The translations under genes and the position numbers were made by a program. This document shows, in pieces, positions 25,501 to 37,344 of a DNA stretch of 64,000 bases (position 1 is its first letter; each line of letters opens with the position of its first letter). Origin of the DNA: Apostichopus japonicus (lineage: Eukaryota; Echinodermata; Holothuroidea; Aspidochirotida; Stichopodidae). The notes beneath the pieces are model-generated. The model was not told the origin of the DNA and searched no databases. It worked only from the letters and a program-made list of their open reading frames with translations. Location: NCBI RefSeq assembly GCF_037975245.1, contig NC_092580.1:28797501-28861500 (forward strand). Direction: 5' to 3'.

Positions 25501-28500
25501 TGATTTCGGCCATCGTCTGCTGTTACTACATCGTGATCTGTTCATGGGCCTTCTTTTACATGTTTCAATCGTTCACACTGCACCTACCTTGGGGCGATTG
25601 TAAAGGCGATTGGACAGATATTTACTGCAATGACCCCGACCTTCAAAAAAACATCACAGATGCCAAATATTTCTTGACAACCAATGGGACGCTTTTAGAT
25701 ATAGAACTCGGCCAATCACCTGCTCAACAATTTTGGGAGTAAGTGTATTAGCTCGTATCATGTAATGGGTTTCTGGTTATATGACGTCAGAGATTTTATG
25801 CCTTAGAAATATTAATAGATCACCGAAAGACACGTTCTAGTATATTGTGTGAAACCATATAGAAACTTTTTCATTCAGACTATCGGATAATCTTTGCAGT
25901 CCATGAGTTAAGATATACACTTTACTATAAAGTATAGTTATTTCAGACCATTCTCTGTAGGTCACACCAGAGAGATATTACCTACCTTTTCACACTATCA
26001 TAGCCAGTGTGATTACTATGTACCATTCGAAGGGCCACGAATGATCTAACTTTAATTGCCATCATCATATCAGTCACAGACCCAATGTAATGGGACGTGG
26101 GGTGAGAGTGGATCAAGCTCTTTGACGTTCGCGTCCCAAAAGGAAGCGGTGGCAGTATTGAAGAACTTATCATGCATGCATAGACTCCTGATGTGTGACG
26201 TGATGAATTCACTTTGGACGAATTTATAAGTGTAACAGTAATTATCGACTTTACGATCCGCGTTATAGTCATTGCTGACTTTGCAATCCCTCGGTTCCCC
26301 GAACAATTTTGCAATCCGTCAGTAAAAGTGACTCCACAGTTTTCCCTTCCGGGAAAACCAAACAAGAATGTACAGTCATATGATTAAAACCGTCTGTAAA
26401 TTTATACGTTTCGTTAGTGAGGACTCGCAAATTTACAAGTGTAGGCTTTCCAATAATGTATTGCTAGAAAATGTCCTATAACCGCTCTTAACTATTAATT
26501 CAATTAGTTAGTAAATATAGCCCAAATCAAGGTTGGCTAAAAAAGATCATGCGTATTATCTGTTCAAGTTTTAAACAAGAAGTCGCGATACTATAGGTCT
26601 ATAATCACAGGGAAAGGAAAATGGTTGAAAAGTTTGTCAGTTCGATAAAATAATATTTGGTTGTTGTTGTTGTTCAGGCTCCGTCTTGGGTGACTTTTCG
26701 TTGGAAGTATCACAATATAATAGTAATATGTGGATCACATATACGCAATCTACGGTCGGAAAATGTTTAGGTTTACCTCTGCATTGTTTCTATCCTATTT
26801 GTTTATTCTTTCGCAGAAAGCGAGTGTTAGATATTAGCTCTGGTATCGATGATGTCGGCGGTGTGCGATGGGAACTACTCGGTTGTCTGGTCTTATCATA
26901 GGTCCTTACTTACTTTTGTATTTGGAAAGGAGTCAGACAAACGGGAAAGGTACTTTATAACATGGCAATAAACAGACAAACAAGACAACAAAAAAAAGCT
27001 TAACTAAAAAAAGAACTTTTTGAAGTATAGACGTCTGAGGATTCAAACCTGACTTTGGTCTCAAAATTAGAATCTTCATATCTCCTTTGTGATCTTGTTT
27101 AAAGTGGTGAAGAGGATCGCTTTTTCTAACAATTTCTGAGGAACCTCTTTTTGGATTGACATATTTTGTGGCAAATTTACAATAATAGTTTCTGTTTATT
27201 GATATTTGATGGCGAGAGAAAAGACCCAATTTGGCTTTCAGTGTTAATTCGCTCGCTCTTTTGATAGGTATCGATAGGAAGGAATTATCAATTGATGTAG
27301 CTTTGAAAAAAGTTTTGATAATGCCAAAGAGGATATTTAATAGTCTATTGGTACTCTACTCAGCAGTCTATGGCATGCCATTTCACAATATCTTATTTCT
27401 TTTACTTTCCCAGATCGTTTGGTTCACGGCATTGATTCCTTACATTATACTGACCATACTGTTGATTCGAGGTTTAACTTTAGAGGGCTCTGTTGATGGC
27501 ATAATTTACTTTATAAAACCTGATTTTTCTCGGTTGAAGTCACCGACGGTTAGTATCTTCATTACGATATATATATATATTTTTTTCACTTTTTAGATTT
27601 CTTACATTTTGTTAAGCGTACCTTTACAGATTTGTTAAGTTTATTATTCTTACATACCTTTTATATATCTTCATATATTTTTACAAATTTCTTACTCATA
27701 TTTATTACGGAGCATGAGGCATTTTCTGATTTTCGATGTGTAATATTTTTAAACATTGGCTGAATAAATAAATGAATGGAATTGATTGCACCATATGTAT
27801 ATATAAGCCAGTGTAAAATATGCAATCTTTTCAAACTCCATTTCACCACGGTATGTCAACCTCATATATCGGATGGTTACCTCAACGGGGGACGGGGAGG
27901 GTGGGGGGGGTGCATGTCGGTATCATAAATTCGTTCATTACCTTATATGCACTTTTTAAAACATGTATGTATAAATGTATATATATGTATATATATCTGC
28001 ATGTATATATTTGTCCCATCATTTTGACTCAGGTTTGGATTGACGCTGCTACTCAGATCTTTTTCTCATACGGGATAGGGATGGGCTCCCTCATATCACT
28101 TGGAAGCTACAACCCCTATAAGAACAATTCGTTCATGTTAGTATTACATTTTCATCAAAGCTTAGGACTTGTATAACCTGTTTTCTTTCACTCACACACA
28201 AATACTCTTGAGCAAAAAATCATTCTCTAGCTTCATTAATATTCATAGGACAACTGATCACAAATAAAAGTCTTGAAATAGTTTGTTGCTTTTTCAAAAC
28301 ATACGTCAACTTTAAACTTAGCCCTACCACACTTTCACAATATAGAGGTACTAAGCCTAGCCTACTTTGCATATAATCATCAGGCTTGGAGCCATCCTTG
28401 TCACTAACCTTTGAGGTAAATTACATCTTCTGTACGAAACGAAAACGCATAGATTTAATAACTACAGAATACTATACTAAAAGAACTTGAGTAAATATAA

Positions 28501-31500
28501 TGGGAATTATAATTATGAAAACACTACACTTATTCAGGGCATGACACTCTTTCTAGCTAGTATATTCAGGTCTGACAAGAGGGAGTGAGGGGTGGGGGGG
28601 GGGTTGAGTCCAGGGGTCCGGGTGAAGTAGGAGGACCGAGAAACTCTGTAATGACGATTAATGTATTCTAATTTTCATAATATACTTGAGGAGAAAAAAT
28701 GAAAACTTCTGAGGGAGGGAGTGTCATAAATGTCCTCGGAGTCTCGATCTGGAACTCGACTGTTATATATTATAAATTGTTTGGACGCAAAAGTATATCA
28801 CACCAAAGTAGCTTATTGTGGTTTAGGCCTAACTTTAATGATTAATTACTAATTAATTACTACCTTTCAATTGTTTTCTGTTTGTTTGTGTTTTCTTCCT
28901 GTTTTGTCCCTATTTACCAGAGATACCGTTGCTGTTGCTGCTGTTAATAGCTTCACGAGTATATTTGCAGGTTTTGTCATTTTTGCGAGTTTAGGTTTTA
29001 TGGCAAAACAGTTAAACGTCGACGTGTCCGTTGTCGCCGATTCTGGTAAGAATCTATTATTTGATTTTAAGTCATGCAAAACGAAGTGAAAGTGGCGGGG
29101 AGTTTGTATGTGTGTAGGTGAGTGGAGAGGGAGGGAATGGGTGGAATGTGGCTTCGTAAGGGGGTGAGATACAATTCCTTGGGTATAAGTTTGAGGGTGG
29201 CTTTAGCCATGCAGATGGCATAGCGATTGAATCTTCCATCAGAGTTCAAATAAAGTAGCTTGGTCTTTTTCTCAAATTAGCTGCATCGTGTTCAAAACAG
29301 CCCACGTGCCAAAGTAAACATCCCACATAGGGCTATGTGGGATCATACCTGTAAATGCAATTTCATTATTTTCCCTCGAGTAACCCAAATTCTCGATTGA
29401 CTGTTTTCTTAAAATAGTCGGCTATAGGCGTGAGATATTTCGAAAATTGGATTATTTCCAACATGAAAGATAAGAAATAGAACGATGATATATTAAGTAA
29501 ACAAAGAGAGAGAGGAAAAGATAATTATTGGTGTGATTGCTATGGTGTTACATTGCATGACGCTTTGACATATCTCTATTAGTAAATAGGCTACAAAGTA
29601 CACAACTGTAGGGCCCGCAACATGACGTCCCAAAAATATGTATCTTGGAGAGTTTGAAAGTTCATTGAATGAATAATCACAATATGTTGTGAGAATGGCA
29701 TAGTTGGGGTTGCCATGGAACCTATAGTAACTTGCAAATATGACTGGAAAAGTAAACGTGAACGTTAAAAAGGGTGTGAAAAAAAAACTTTGTTTATCTG
29801 TCTAATTTGAAAACGTACACGGTGATTTTTGGTACCTATATGTTAGTCAAAGAGTTTATGGAATTATGTGTTAGCTTTTTTGTCTAAGTTAAGTTCATGA
29901 AACGAATTATGTTTTTTTACGTTGGTAAAAAACATGGATATAACTTGTTCAATATATAAGTAACAACAAAAGGTTTGTCTGTTTATCAAAACTCCCTTGA
30001 AATCACACATCTCGTTAGGTTAGTATCATCGGCATCAACATCGACATATATCGGTATATCGTCGATATACTTCACTAATGTATTAGAAACCGCATGTATG
30101 TGTTACGGTAAGATACAGAGAGTAGATAACGGACTCGGTATATACTGTTCGATCGGTAATTATAGTAGGACGCCATCCTTTTTTTATTTTTTTATTACCC
30201 AGGGTTGTTACAGTGCCTGTTTTTGCGTTTTAAATGATCGATTTGAATTATCGATAGTCGAATCAAAATTGACAGATATGCCGTACCGATTTTAATTGAT
30301 TTATGTATCGATTTTCCGTGATTTTGACACAGACGGCCTGCCATGAAATCAATGAAAGGTTACTAACAGGTGCCATAAATGCTAGGCAATGATAGGTTGA
30401 GACAAACAAGTACTGTTGTTACTTTTACAATTGAGACAAGACGTTTTAGATAAAACTACATTTAGTTATATTTAAACCTTTGTCTAAATGTTCACTTCCG
30501 TAGGACCTGGCCTGGCCTTTATCGCTTACCCAACCGCTGTTTACAATATGCCCGGTTCATGGATTTGGTCGATTATCTTCTTTGCCATGCTTATAATGAT
30601 TGGCCTGGATAGTCAGGTAACGTCAAATTCCGCCCGAGACTTTATCTCGAAGTGTTATATAAACGTATAAAAAGAGCCGATGGTAGTGGCAGTGGCAAGG
30701 ATTAATGGATGACGTAATAGCAACGGAAATATGAACTAACCCCCCCCCCCCTTGTATTAAAAGATAAACAATACAAACGTATGAAATACAACGAAACTTG
30801 TTAACTCCGTAAGTGTGGGTCTTGCTCCAAATCTAATCCTTTTGATTCATGGGATTTTGCACAAATCCATTTTTATAACTGTCGGCTGTCATGGTTAATA
30901 CCTTTTTTCCCCTTACAGTTCACAATTCTAGAGGGCCTAGTGACATCGATAATGGATGAATTTCCGTCTCTTAATCTTCGCGAACATCGCGCAAAGTTCG
31001 TTGGTGTCGTCTGTTTGGTTGAATTCCTTTTCGGGACTCTTTGCATAACAAAGGTAAACCATGCACTCAATTGTGTCTGTCATTATGCCTTTATATTTAT
31101 TTGATTACTTATGTGTATAATACCATGCGGTACAGTGGTTTTTTTTAAAGGAGGGGGTTGTGTGAGCCTGCGATAAGTAAAGCCGATTCACCGTGGTGGT
31201 GGTCTCTGGAACCACCCCCCCCCCCCCTTTCAGAAAGAGATTTGAGTATTTATGTGAAGTTGATGGGGAGTGGTGGTCTGCACTCCCAAACACCCTTCCT
31301 GCAACCGCGCCTATAGTTTGGTTTGATCTGAAGTGCGATGAAGGTTACCTTATCAAAAAGGCTTATGTGGAAATTTATGACAGTATATTAAAAAACACAT
31401 GCGTGATATTAAATGTGATTTGATGTGTGATTAGGTGAGGTATTATGAGGTACAGGTGAGGTTTGATGAGCTGAGGTAAGAAAATGCGTTAAGGCGAGGC

Positions 31501-33860
31501 GTATTTTGAACTAATGTAACGTGAGAGCAACCACTCTGGGGATAACAGGGGCGATTTCACATATTGTTTAATACGTATCAGATATAATGTGATGTGTGGC
31601 GAAGTGAAGTGCGATGTAATGTGGTGATGTAATATGAAGCAACACTTGTTGATTCGAACTGTTCTGTGGCGAGCCTATTTTAAATGGGCCCAAAACTATG
31701 GGATGTAATTAATGTAAGGTACCGCATTAGAGTACGGTGTGATATGGGGTGAGGTGCGATTCGGTGAGGTAATATGAAGTAACAAGAGGGGTATGTGTTG
31801 TGGGAAAGTTTTGTTTTAACTGTTAGTTTATGAGACGATCTAATTGATTATACATTAAGTGTGTGATTTACTAGGTAATTATTATTTTACATTCATCAGT
31901 GTTCATCTACATTACCTTTGATTATATCTTCTTGATCGAATGTTCTTTCCTTGACATTTCAGGGTGGTATGTATGTATTCCAGCTGCTGGACTCTTATGG
32001 GGCCAGCGGAATTCCTGTGTTGTGGGTCGCAGGTTGGGAGTGTGTAGCAGTCTGTTACGGTTACGGGGTCAAGAAATTCTACCGCGATATATCCAGCATG
32101 TTGCAATTTTTACCTGGATTATATTGGCCTCTTTGTTGGGCAATCTTTGCTCCTGCAGTTAGCTTTGTAAGTATTTCATGTCTTTTTTTAATTTATCTAT
32201 ATACATAGACTAGTGTGTAATAATAGGACATGGTTTCCCATTTACAAATCCAATCCGCGAAGATTTCAATATACGACCAACGAAGAAAAAAAGTCAGCCC
32301 ACATTCTTCCAATAATCGAAAATGCGCAGTGCGCACCCTAAGAGCCCTAGGCATGAGCACCCAAAAGTCCAATCACCGTGAAACAGTTAAAGATTAATGC
32401 TTGGTAGTGAGGGCAGGGGCTGGTTTTGGCGGTGGGGGTGAGGTGGGGGGATGGGGGATTTTGACAACCAGTTTCCTATGATGTCCCTATAATGTTAAAT
32501 CACTTTTGTCTGCGACAACGGCTGATCAGTTTAAGTTGCGATTATTGGAGCCCTCGAAATGTGTTCGCATTTTTTAATGGCGTTTTATTGGCTGCAACTT
32601 TATGATGCCAAAGTTGGGTGTGAATAGACGAAATACACACAATAGTTGGCATTATTTATCACTAAAATGAGTGAACTGTTCCACAAACTCATTTGTGTAA
32701 TCATGATTTTGTTTTTAAATTATTTTGTCAGGGTATTTTCTTGTTCAGCTTGGTCGACTATCAGGGAGCTAAATACGGGGACACTTACGACTATCCAGTC
32801 TGGGGAGAATTAATCGGTTGGGTTTTATCTCTGGCGTCAATGCTGTGGATTCCTCTATACGCTTTTAATTTACTGATCTCAACACCTGGAAACTTGAACG
32901 AGGTATGCAGAATAACATACTCATAATAAGAGTTGACATTCTGATATGATTAGTTTGTATGTGGAAGTGGAAGAGTAATATGATTCTAAAAGAGTAGATT
33001 TTTATTGGTAAGATGCCATCAAAATACAACAAAACCGAGACAAAGTGAAGCCTTAATTAGTTAATTAATTAGGTGTATAAACTCTGATTATGTTTCCATG
33101 GGGTTTACATATTCTCATCGAGCAGAGCTTGGTAAACTGTTCTGAAGGTAGATTACTTCAAAGGGGCCAAGGTCAAGTTTGCCTTTCTTTCATCTTCGCT
33201 CAATTTATTGACTTGAAAACCCACCACAATATGCACTTTTACGAGTCATACTTGCTATGGTAATAAAACCGTCTTTCACTTGATTTTGTTGAAAATTAAT
33301 TCGATTTGATACTAAATGCCACAGTACTGCAGCTCACTCGCCCTTACTTAGAAGGGAAGTCATTTCGAGTGCAAGAAGGGGGATCAAAGAAATTTCAGAT
33401 ATTATGATATTATTGATTCACTTGAACAACTCAAACGTGCTATTAGAACTTACTTATTTTCTAAATGCTACATATAACCGGAAAGCGCATTGAGCAACCT
33501 TTAGGTTGGATTCTGCGCTATATAAGACTAACTTTTATTATTATTATTATTATTTGGAAGGGTCTGGGTGACTATAATCGATCATAGTTAGATGCTTAAT
33601 TTAGAAAGGAGAGACAACGAGATGAAATTAAGACAATGATTTAACAAAAGACAAGACTTAACAGAACAATAAACATATATTCAATATTCTGCTTTAATTG
33701 CAAATTCTTCTTCTTATTTCAGAGGTGGACAAAAGTGACTGCTCCACGGATTTTTCCATTCGAGGAGACCATGTCGTTTGACGATATCAAGCTGGCACGG
33801 GTAAACGGTAATGGTATGGTTGCCAACCGTCAATATGGCTACGATAACAACGTAGCATAA
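19285..33860 (+). CDS. SLC6-family Na+/Cl(-)-dependent neurotransmitter (GABA-type) transporter, 12 coding exons, with in-frame TAG at codon 234
   Basis: The joined exons (listed below) give 625 codons including the terminal TAA, the normal length for the family. The product would be a plasma-membrane symporter with 12 membrane segments that moves a small amino-acid-type substrate with Na+ and Cl-. Diagnostic features are TM1 [11 protein letters not shown], with Gly where monoamine carriers have Asp; TM3 Tyr135-Tyr136; an EL2 disulfide pair Cys160/Cys169; N-glycosylation sites Asn177 and Asn188; TM6 [10 protein letters not shown]; Cl- ligands Tyr82, Ser307, Asn339 and Ser343; Na2-site Asp407-Ser408; and TM10 gate Asp464. 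TM6 (FSYGxGxGSLxxLGSYN) resembles GAT-1 more than glycine or monoamine carriers, but the substrate is inferred. Defects: codon 234 (26899-26901) is TAG where TM4 has a conserved Trp, and Ser65 replaces the near-invariant Arg of the WRFPY motif. Every splice site is canonical and frames join without adjustment. It may be a young pseudogene, a null allele, a sequence error, or an edited transcript. Confidence 0.9.
20264..20395 (+). CDS. SLC6 transporter coding exon 2 (TM2)
   Basis: The acceptor CTTCCACGTAG and the donor GTAAGC flank 132 bases, phase 1 at both ends. It codes for [17 protein letters not shown], then [27 protein letters not shown], the Glu in TM2 and GGITVW are family hallmarks. 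Tyr82 is the expected Cl- ligand. Confidence 0.95.
22616..24187. mobile_element. Foldback-type DNA element, 1,572 bp, with about 485-bp inverted repeats
   Basis: The left arm (22616-23100) and right arm (23705-24187) are near-identical reverse complements, separated by about 604 bp of unrelated sequence. The termini read ATGGAACGCCAAAAGGACC. The 8-bp duplication AGCTGAGT is perfect at 22608-22615 and 24188-24195. If the ambiguous TA is counted in the repeat it shortens to 6 bp. Each arm carries subterminal repeats built on TACTACTACTAATT with GTGTACTACATCTAAAA variants. There is no transposase. Long inverted repeats with this duplication size fit a foldback or Mutator/hAT-derived non-autonomous element. 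The superfamily is not settled. Confidence 0.9.
24418..24461. mobile_element. 44-bp palindromic micro-element (inverted ends only) with 8-bp target duplication
   Basis: CAGAGCCGTATATAGAGAT (19 bp), a 6-bp centre ATAGAG, then the exact reverse complement. Direct repeats CTTGCCGT flank it at 24410-24417 and 24462-24469. The structure is an almost loopless hairpin with an insertion footprint, as expected of an extremely shrunken hAT-type element. Confidence 0.75.
25290..25436. repeat. (GAAA)n-based minisatellite
   Basis: Units of the form GTTTGAAAGAAAGAAA recur with small length changes. It ends about 40 bp before the acceptor of exon 3. Confidence 0.9.
25480..25738 (+). CDS. SLC6 transporter coding exon 3 (TM3 and large extracellular loop)
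   Basis: The acceptor TTCTTCTCGCAG and the donor GTAAGT flank 259 bases (phase 1 to phase 2). It codes for TM3 ([20 protein letters not shown]) and EL2 with LPWGDC, then IYC, giving the Cys160/Cys169 disulfide with eight residues between. N-glycosylation sequons are NIT (177) and NGT (188). It ends in the family SPAxxFWE motif. Confidence 0.95.
26817..26949 (+). CDS. SLC6 transporter coding exon 4 (TM4), interrupted by TAG
   Basis: The acceptor TTTCGCAG and the donor GTACTT flank 133 bases (phase 2 to phase 0). It reads [27 protein letters not shown], stop (26899-26901), [16 protein letters not shown]. SxGIDxxGxxRW and YFCIWKGV are family signatures, so the frame is certain on both sides of the stop. 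Relatives have Trp at the stop position (LxWxxxYFCIWKG). TAG is one G-to-A step from TGG. Confidence 0.92.
27414..27548 (+). CDS. SLC6 transporter coding exon 5 (TM5)
   Basis: 135 bases, phase 0 at both ends, acceptor TTTACTTTCCCAG. It codes for [38 protein letters not shown], the family FTAxxPYxxLxxLLIRGxTLxGxxxGIxFYxxPxF pattern. Confidence 0.95.
28033..28136 (+). CDS. SLC6 transporter coding exon 6 (TM6, substrate/ion site)
   Basis: 104 bases (phase 0 to phase 2), acceptor TTTGACTCAG, donor GTTAGT. It codes for [34 protein letters not shown]. Ser307 is the expected Na+/Cl- ligand. The GIGMGSL variant is closest to the GAT-1 GLGLGSL pattern. Confidence 0.95.
28921..29045 (+). CDS. SLC6 transporter coding exon 7 (TM7)
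   Basis: 125 bases (phase 2 to phase 1), acceptor CTATTTACCAG, donor GTAAGA. It codes for [40 protein letters not shown]. Asn339 and Ser343 match the Cl-/Na+ ligands of the family. Confidence 0.95.
30504..30616 (+). CDS. SLC6 transporter coding exon 8 (TM8)
   Basis: 113 bases (phase 1 to phase 0), acceptor CACTTCCGTAG, donor GTAACG. It codes for [38 protein letters not shown]. Asp407-Ser408 form the Na2-site pair. Confidence 0.95.
30919..31053 (+). CDS. SLC6 transporter coding exon 9 (end of TM8 to TM9)
   Basis: 135 bases, phase 0 to 0, acceptor TTTTTTCCCCTTACAG, donor GTAAAC. It codes for [45 protein letters not shown]. VTxIxDEFP is the family intracellular-loop motif. Confidence 0.93.
31963..32166 (+). 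CDS. SLC6 transporter coding exon 10 (TM10 and TM11 start)
   Basis: 204 bases, phase 0 to 0, acceptor CCTTGACATTTCAG, donor GTAAGT. It codes for [16 protein letters not shown] (gate Asp464) and later [16 protein letters not shown], matching the family YGxxxFYxxIxxMxGxxP pattern. The gating Asp is kept although its usual TM1 Arg partner is lost. Confidence 0.95.
32732..32902 (+). CDS. SLC6 transporter coding exon 11 (TM11-TM12)
   Basis: 171 bases, phase 0 to 0, acceptor TTATTTTGTCAG, donor GTATGC. It codes for [57 protein letters not shown]. The YPxWGxxxGWxxxLxSMxxIPxY pattern is diagnostic. Confidence 0.95.
33320..33555 (+). mobile_element. 3' end of a non-LTR retrotransposon with TTATTATT tail, inside intron 11
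   Basis: One frame ends [16 protein letters not shown] followed by TAA, the usual reverse-transcriptase C-terminus. The UTR reads GGAAAGCGCATTGAGCAACC, then TGCGCTATATAAGACTAAC, then a short (TTA)n tail. This RT end, GCGCTATATAA motif and TTA/ATT tail are typical of CR1/L2-like elements. The copy is 5'-truncated and sense to the host gene. Confidence 0.75.
33723..33860 (+). CDS. SLC6 transporter coding exon 12 (C-terminal tail)
   Basis: 138 bases including TAA (33858-33860), acceptor TTCTTATTTCAG. It codes for [20 protein letters not shown] and a Gly/Asn-rich tail ending QYGYDNNVA. The tail has no obvious PDZ ligand of the GAT-1 type. Confidence 0.9.
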   Translation, partial: RWTKVTAPRIFPFEETMSFDDIKLARVNGNGMVANRQYGYDNNVA

Positions 33861-35317
33861 TAGAGGTTAGAAGGACAACTGTGTACACCATATATAGGTA
33901 ACCCGTTAAGGTGTGGAACCACGATACATTGCTCTATTAATTAACACAGTAAAATTCGTCACGTAAATTTCAGCGTGGCCAGAAGAAAGAAAAAAAGTTT
34001 TCAACTGGCAATTTCAGCTTACCATGACCGTTGTCGAAGCTCTTGTCAGTTCAGTTCTCGTCTTTTAGAGGCTTCCATTTCAACAAAGCATTTGTAATAT
34101 TTTTTTTATAAAAACAGTTGCTTGGGATCCTCTTGCATCGCCCTGATCTTCTCAGTTGTTTAATTCGTATTGTGCATAGATATCTGATATCATGCAGAAA
34201 ATATCACCTCGGTATGTTTATTAGGGCACTTTCCCATTTCGGCGGACGAATACTACTCTAACTGTAGTACATATTACGTTAGTAAAATGGGGAAACAAAG
34301 CGCCCTCATTATTATGGCCCACAATTTTACTGAAGTCAACGTTTACAAGTGAGTAGAGAGTAGTTAAGTAAAGCAACATGTATCGTAGCTCAAGAAGACA
34401 ACATAGTCGGTGGTGGTGAATCCATTACTTGAGTAACTTAGGAGAAAGAACGCCACCAATATATATAACTTACTCAGTCAATACGAGCGTCACATTGACA
34501 AGTGAGTACAACTGTTAGTAGTGTGAGTGCCGTACCTCCACAAGACCTCGACCTACCTCAACAAGACACACAGTCATCATGGGAAATCCAATACTTAAGT
34601 AAATGAGGATTGAGGCCCACCAAAAAAATAACCTCACATCATTATACGAACTTTACATTCACAAGTTATAAGAAGACGACTATAGTGTGCGGTCCTGATC
34701 AAATGCTGGTCACCCAGATGATGTTAGGTTCATCGTGCGAAATTCATCCATTCCATCCAAGTGTGTGGGATATAAGAGAACTAGCGAATGCTAAAATAGG
34801 CCTTACTTCCCTTTTAATAAATTATACAAACATGTGTTTGTTTGTTTTTTTAATTGCGTGACTCATTTGCTATACTGGTAGGGTTCACGTTCAATGTTCT
34901 AACCCTGTTGTCATGCCAACCTAAATCTTAGTTTCCACTCCCGCTCATTTTTCGACTTTCTCGCTTTTTAGTATAGGTCTGTAGATTTCTGTAAATTCTC
35001 AGTTCACATTTTCGATAACGACTGTCTAAAACCAATAATAATGGAATCTCTGTCGTCAACTTCAATGTAGATATTTACGAGTTTATGTTATTAATTATTT
35101 CTATCAAAATGATAAACTTTTAGTTCTTCTTAATGATCGGATTCTTGAGGACAAGACGAAGGCTTATTTTTTCCTTTTTTTGTAACTTATTTTGTAGTAA
35201 AAGTGAACCATTATTACAGTTATATTATATCGGTGGTATTTCATTTAACATTCCAAAATGGAGGAAAATAAGGATCATACATTTGCTTTTGTTTATTTTA
35301 TATATTTACTAAATAAA
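33861..35317 (+). other. Probable 3' UTR of the SLC6 gene with diverged ~150-bp repeats
   Basis: Candidate polyadenylation signals AATAAA occur at 34816-34821 and 35312-35317. Between about 34330 and 34680 three diverged copies of a roughly 150-bp unit can be seen (ACATTGACAAGTGAGTA-, ACATTCACAAGTTATAAG- and GTTTACAAGTGAGTAG-type starts). No coding sequence was recognised. Confidence 0.4.
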
Positions 35318-35929
35318 AGCTTTCCCATTCATATTTGTATTATTCATGAAACTTAAAAAACAAAGTGAAAAAAAAATGTTTTTCTTCCAATTGCAGCTTA
35401 AACTTTAAGTTTTATTTCCTTGTTGAGAGAAAATTATTAAAATTTAATTTAATTATTGAAAACACATAGCGATCTTCACATAATCTAGTACGTGTACACT
35501 GTATATACTCTTCACAGCTGACTTAGTTATGACGTCATACGAACCAAACCTATCATCCACCTTAAACTCGAAACGGTCAATATGTTGAGTCACTCTTGTC
35601 AAGTGTCAAGTGAATAAGTGACTTATGATATATAGTTAAGAGTTATATCTGATATCAGTTTCTGTACAATCTCAGCTCTGTCCTTGAATTCTGTTGTATT
35701 ACATATTGACTAAATTGTTATCAGGGCAAAACCAATATTAATAATATAATGTTTATCTTCTTATAAAGCTATTCGTAATCATAAAACAAACGTACGCTAA
35801 GCTACCTTTGTTCTACCATTGCTTAATTAATATTCAACTGGTGTCGGACTTTGTCGATAGTGCAACTGCATTTGACATTCTGGAAATTGGGTTTACAAAA
35901 AGGTTACAAAACCTGCAGAGTAATAATAG

Positions 35930-36440
35930 TCTTGCCAAGAATTGAAAAAACAACAAGAAATGGAAATGGTTAAGGCAAAGCAATGTTAATATGTAAATAG
36001 CAAACTACAATTCTGAATAAAGTAAATGGTGAAACAATGCAATGGTGAAACAATCAAAGTTAGAATATGTTTAATGTAAGCGATAAAATACAAGACTGAT
36101 TTAAGTAAAACACAACGCAGAATATATCAAGATATGCTATATTTGATGTACATGGCAATTAAAATGCAAAACAAGAGGCTGGTAATAAAGCAATTCACTT
36201 CAAGATATAAAGTATTTTATGTCAATTAAATGACACACAAGGCTGAATGAAGTAAATGGTGCAAAAACAATGTAATTCATAACAGGATACGTAATGTTTT
36301 ATGTAGATGGCAAGTCACATTCTTGGCTAAACACAATCAAATCCACTTAAATTCACTGCATAAACAGTTTATGTAAATTATAAATTACAAACAGACTACC
36401 TTGAAAAAATGCAATTCAAAGTAAGGCACTTAGTATTTTG
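35930..36440. repeat. Degenerate tandem repeat region (unit about 85-100 bp)
   Basis: Motifs GAATGAAGTAAATGGTG, GCAATTCA and TATTTTATGT recur in the same order several times with heavy divergence. It lies downstream of the SLC6 3' end. Confidence 0.45.
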
Positions 36441-37026
36441 TGTACTTGAGAAAAAAATTCAAGATGGTAGAAACATTCAATTAATATGAAATGTTTGAAT
36501 TATTAAATAAGATTTAATATATTTTGGTTTGGCAAATTACACAAGGTCTTTTTCGTTATACTCTTGTGTTTAGTTATTTTCTTTTCAAATATTTTCTTTT
36601 TCTTTTGTATATATTTCGAAAACTTAATGAGAGAAAAAAAAGCAATGTTGATCACGTGACTTTGTTATAACAACTTACTCTATTGTATTACATACCACGT
36701 GTTTCTGCTATTAAAGTCGTCCTTTGACTTGACTGCGGGCGTTAATTAAAACCTTTTAATGTTCTGGAAAACTAAGAAATATAAAGTGAAATTGCTTCAT
36801 CCTCACACTAAAATTGTATTACTTTTTGCATTTTAATGGTTTCCTTGTTGTGTTTGTTTTGATGGTTTTTGCGGTTTCGAACTGACATATATCTGAGGGT
36901 TTCTCAAATGTGTTATACACTTGTTATATTTGTAGCATTAAAGTTCCAATCGTTCTATGCACTTCACAACAATTGTCAAAGAATCAAATATTTAGAAAAA
37001 TAGATTTAATCAAGTAATAGTGTGTG

Positions 37027-37114
37027 TGTATGTATGTATGTATGTATGTATGTATGTATGTATGTATGTATGTATGTATGTATGTATGTATGTATGTATG
37101 TATGTATGTATGTA
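37027..37114. repeat. (TATG)n microsatellite
   Basis: About 22 uninterrupted TATG units. On the minus strand this (CATA)n forms the 3' tail of the adjoining SINE. Frames through it are artefacts. Confidence 0.95.
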
Positions 37115-37344
37115 TATGTGATCTTCCCGCAAGCAGGAACTCGCGAAAGAAGCCATGGAGGCTTGTAGACTCGCAAGCTGACCGAAGCCAATCTCTCGGC
37201 ACACATCCATTTAACGTCCATGTCGGGAAGTTGTTATTGAACAACACCCTTGCCAGACGACACACATTGCTGTCGGCGGGGAATCGAACCGGGGATCTCA
37301 TGACTGGGAGACGCCGGCGTTAACACTAGGCTATACACTCCGCC
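37115..37344 (-). mobile_element. tRNA-derived SINE with (CATA)n tail
   Basis: On the minus strand a tRNA-like head starts at about 37344. It has a box A-like TAGCCTAGTGTTA (37321-37333) and a box B GGTTCGATTCC (about 37279-37289). The body contains TTCGCGAGTTCCTGCTTGC and runs into the CATA repeat. These are internal RNA polymerase III promoter elements. The cloverleaf pairs poorly, so it is not a working tRNA. A partial copy of the body is at 41626-41713. Confidence 0.75.
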
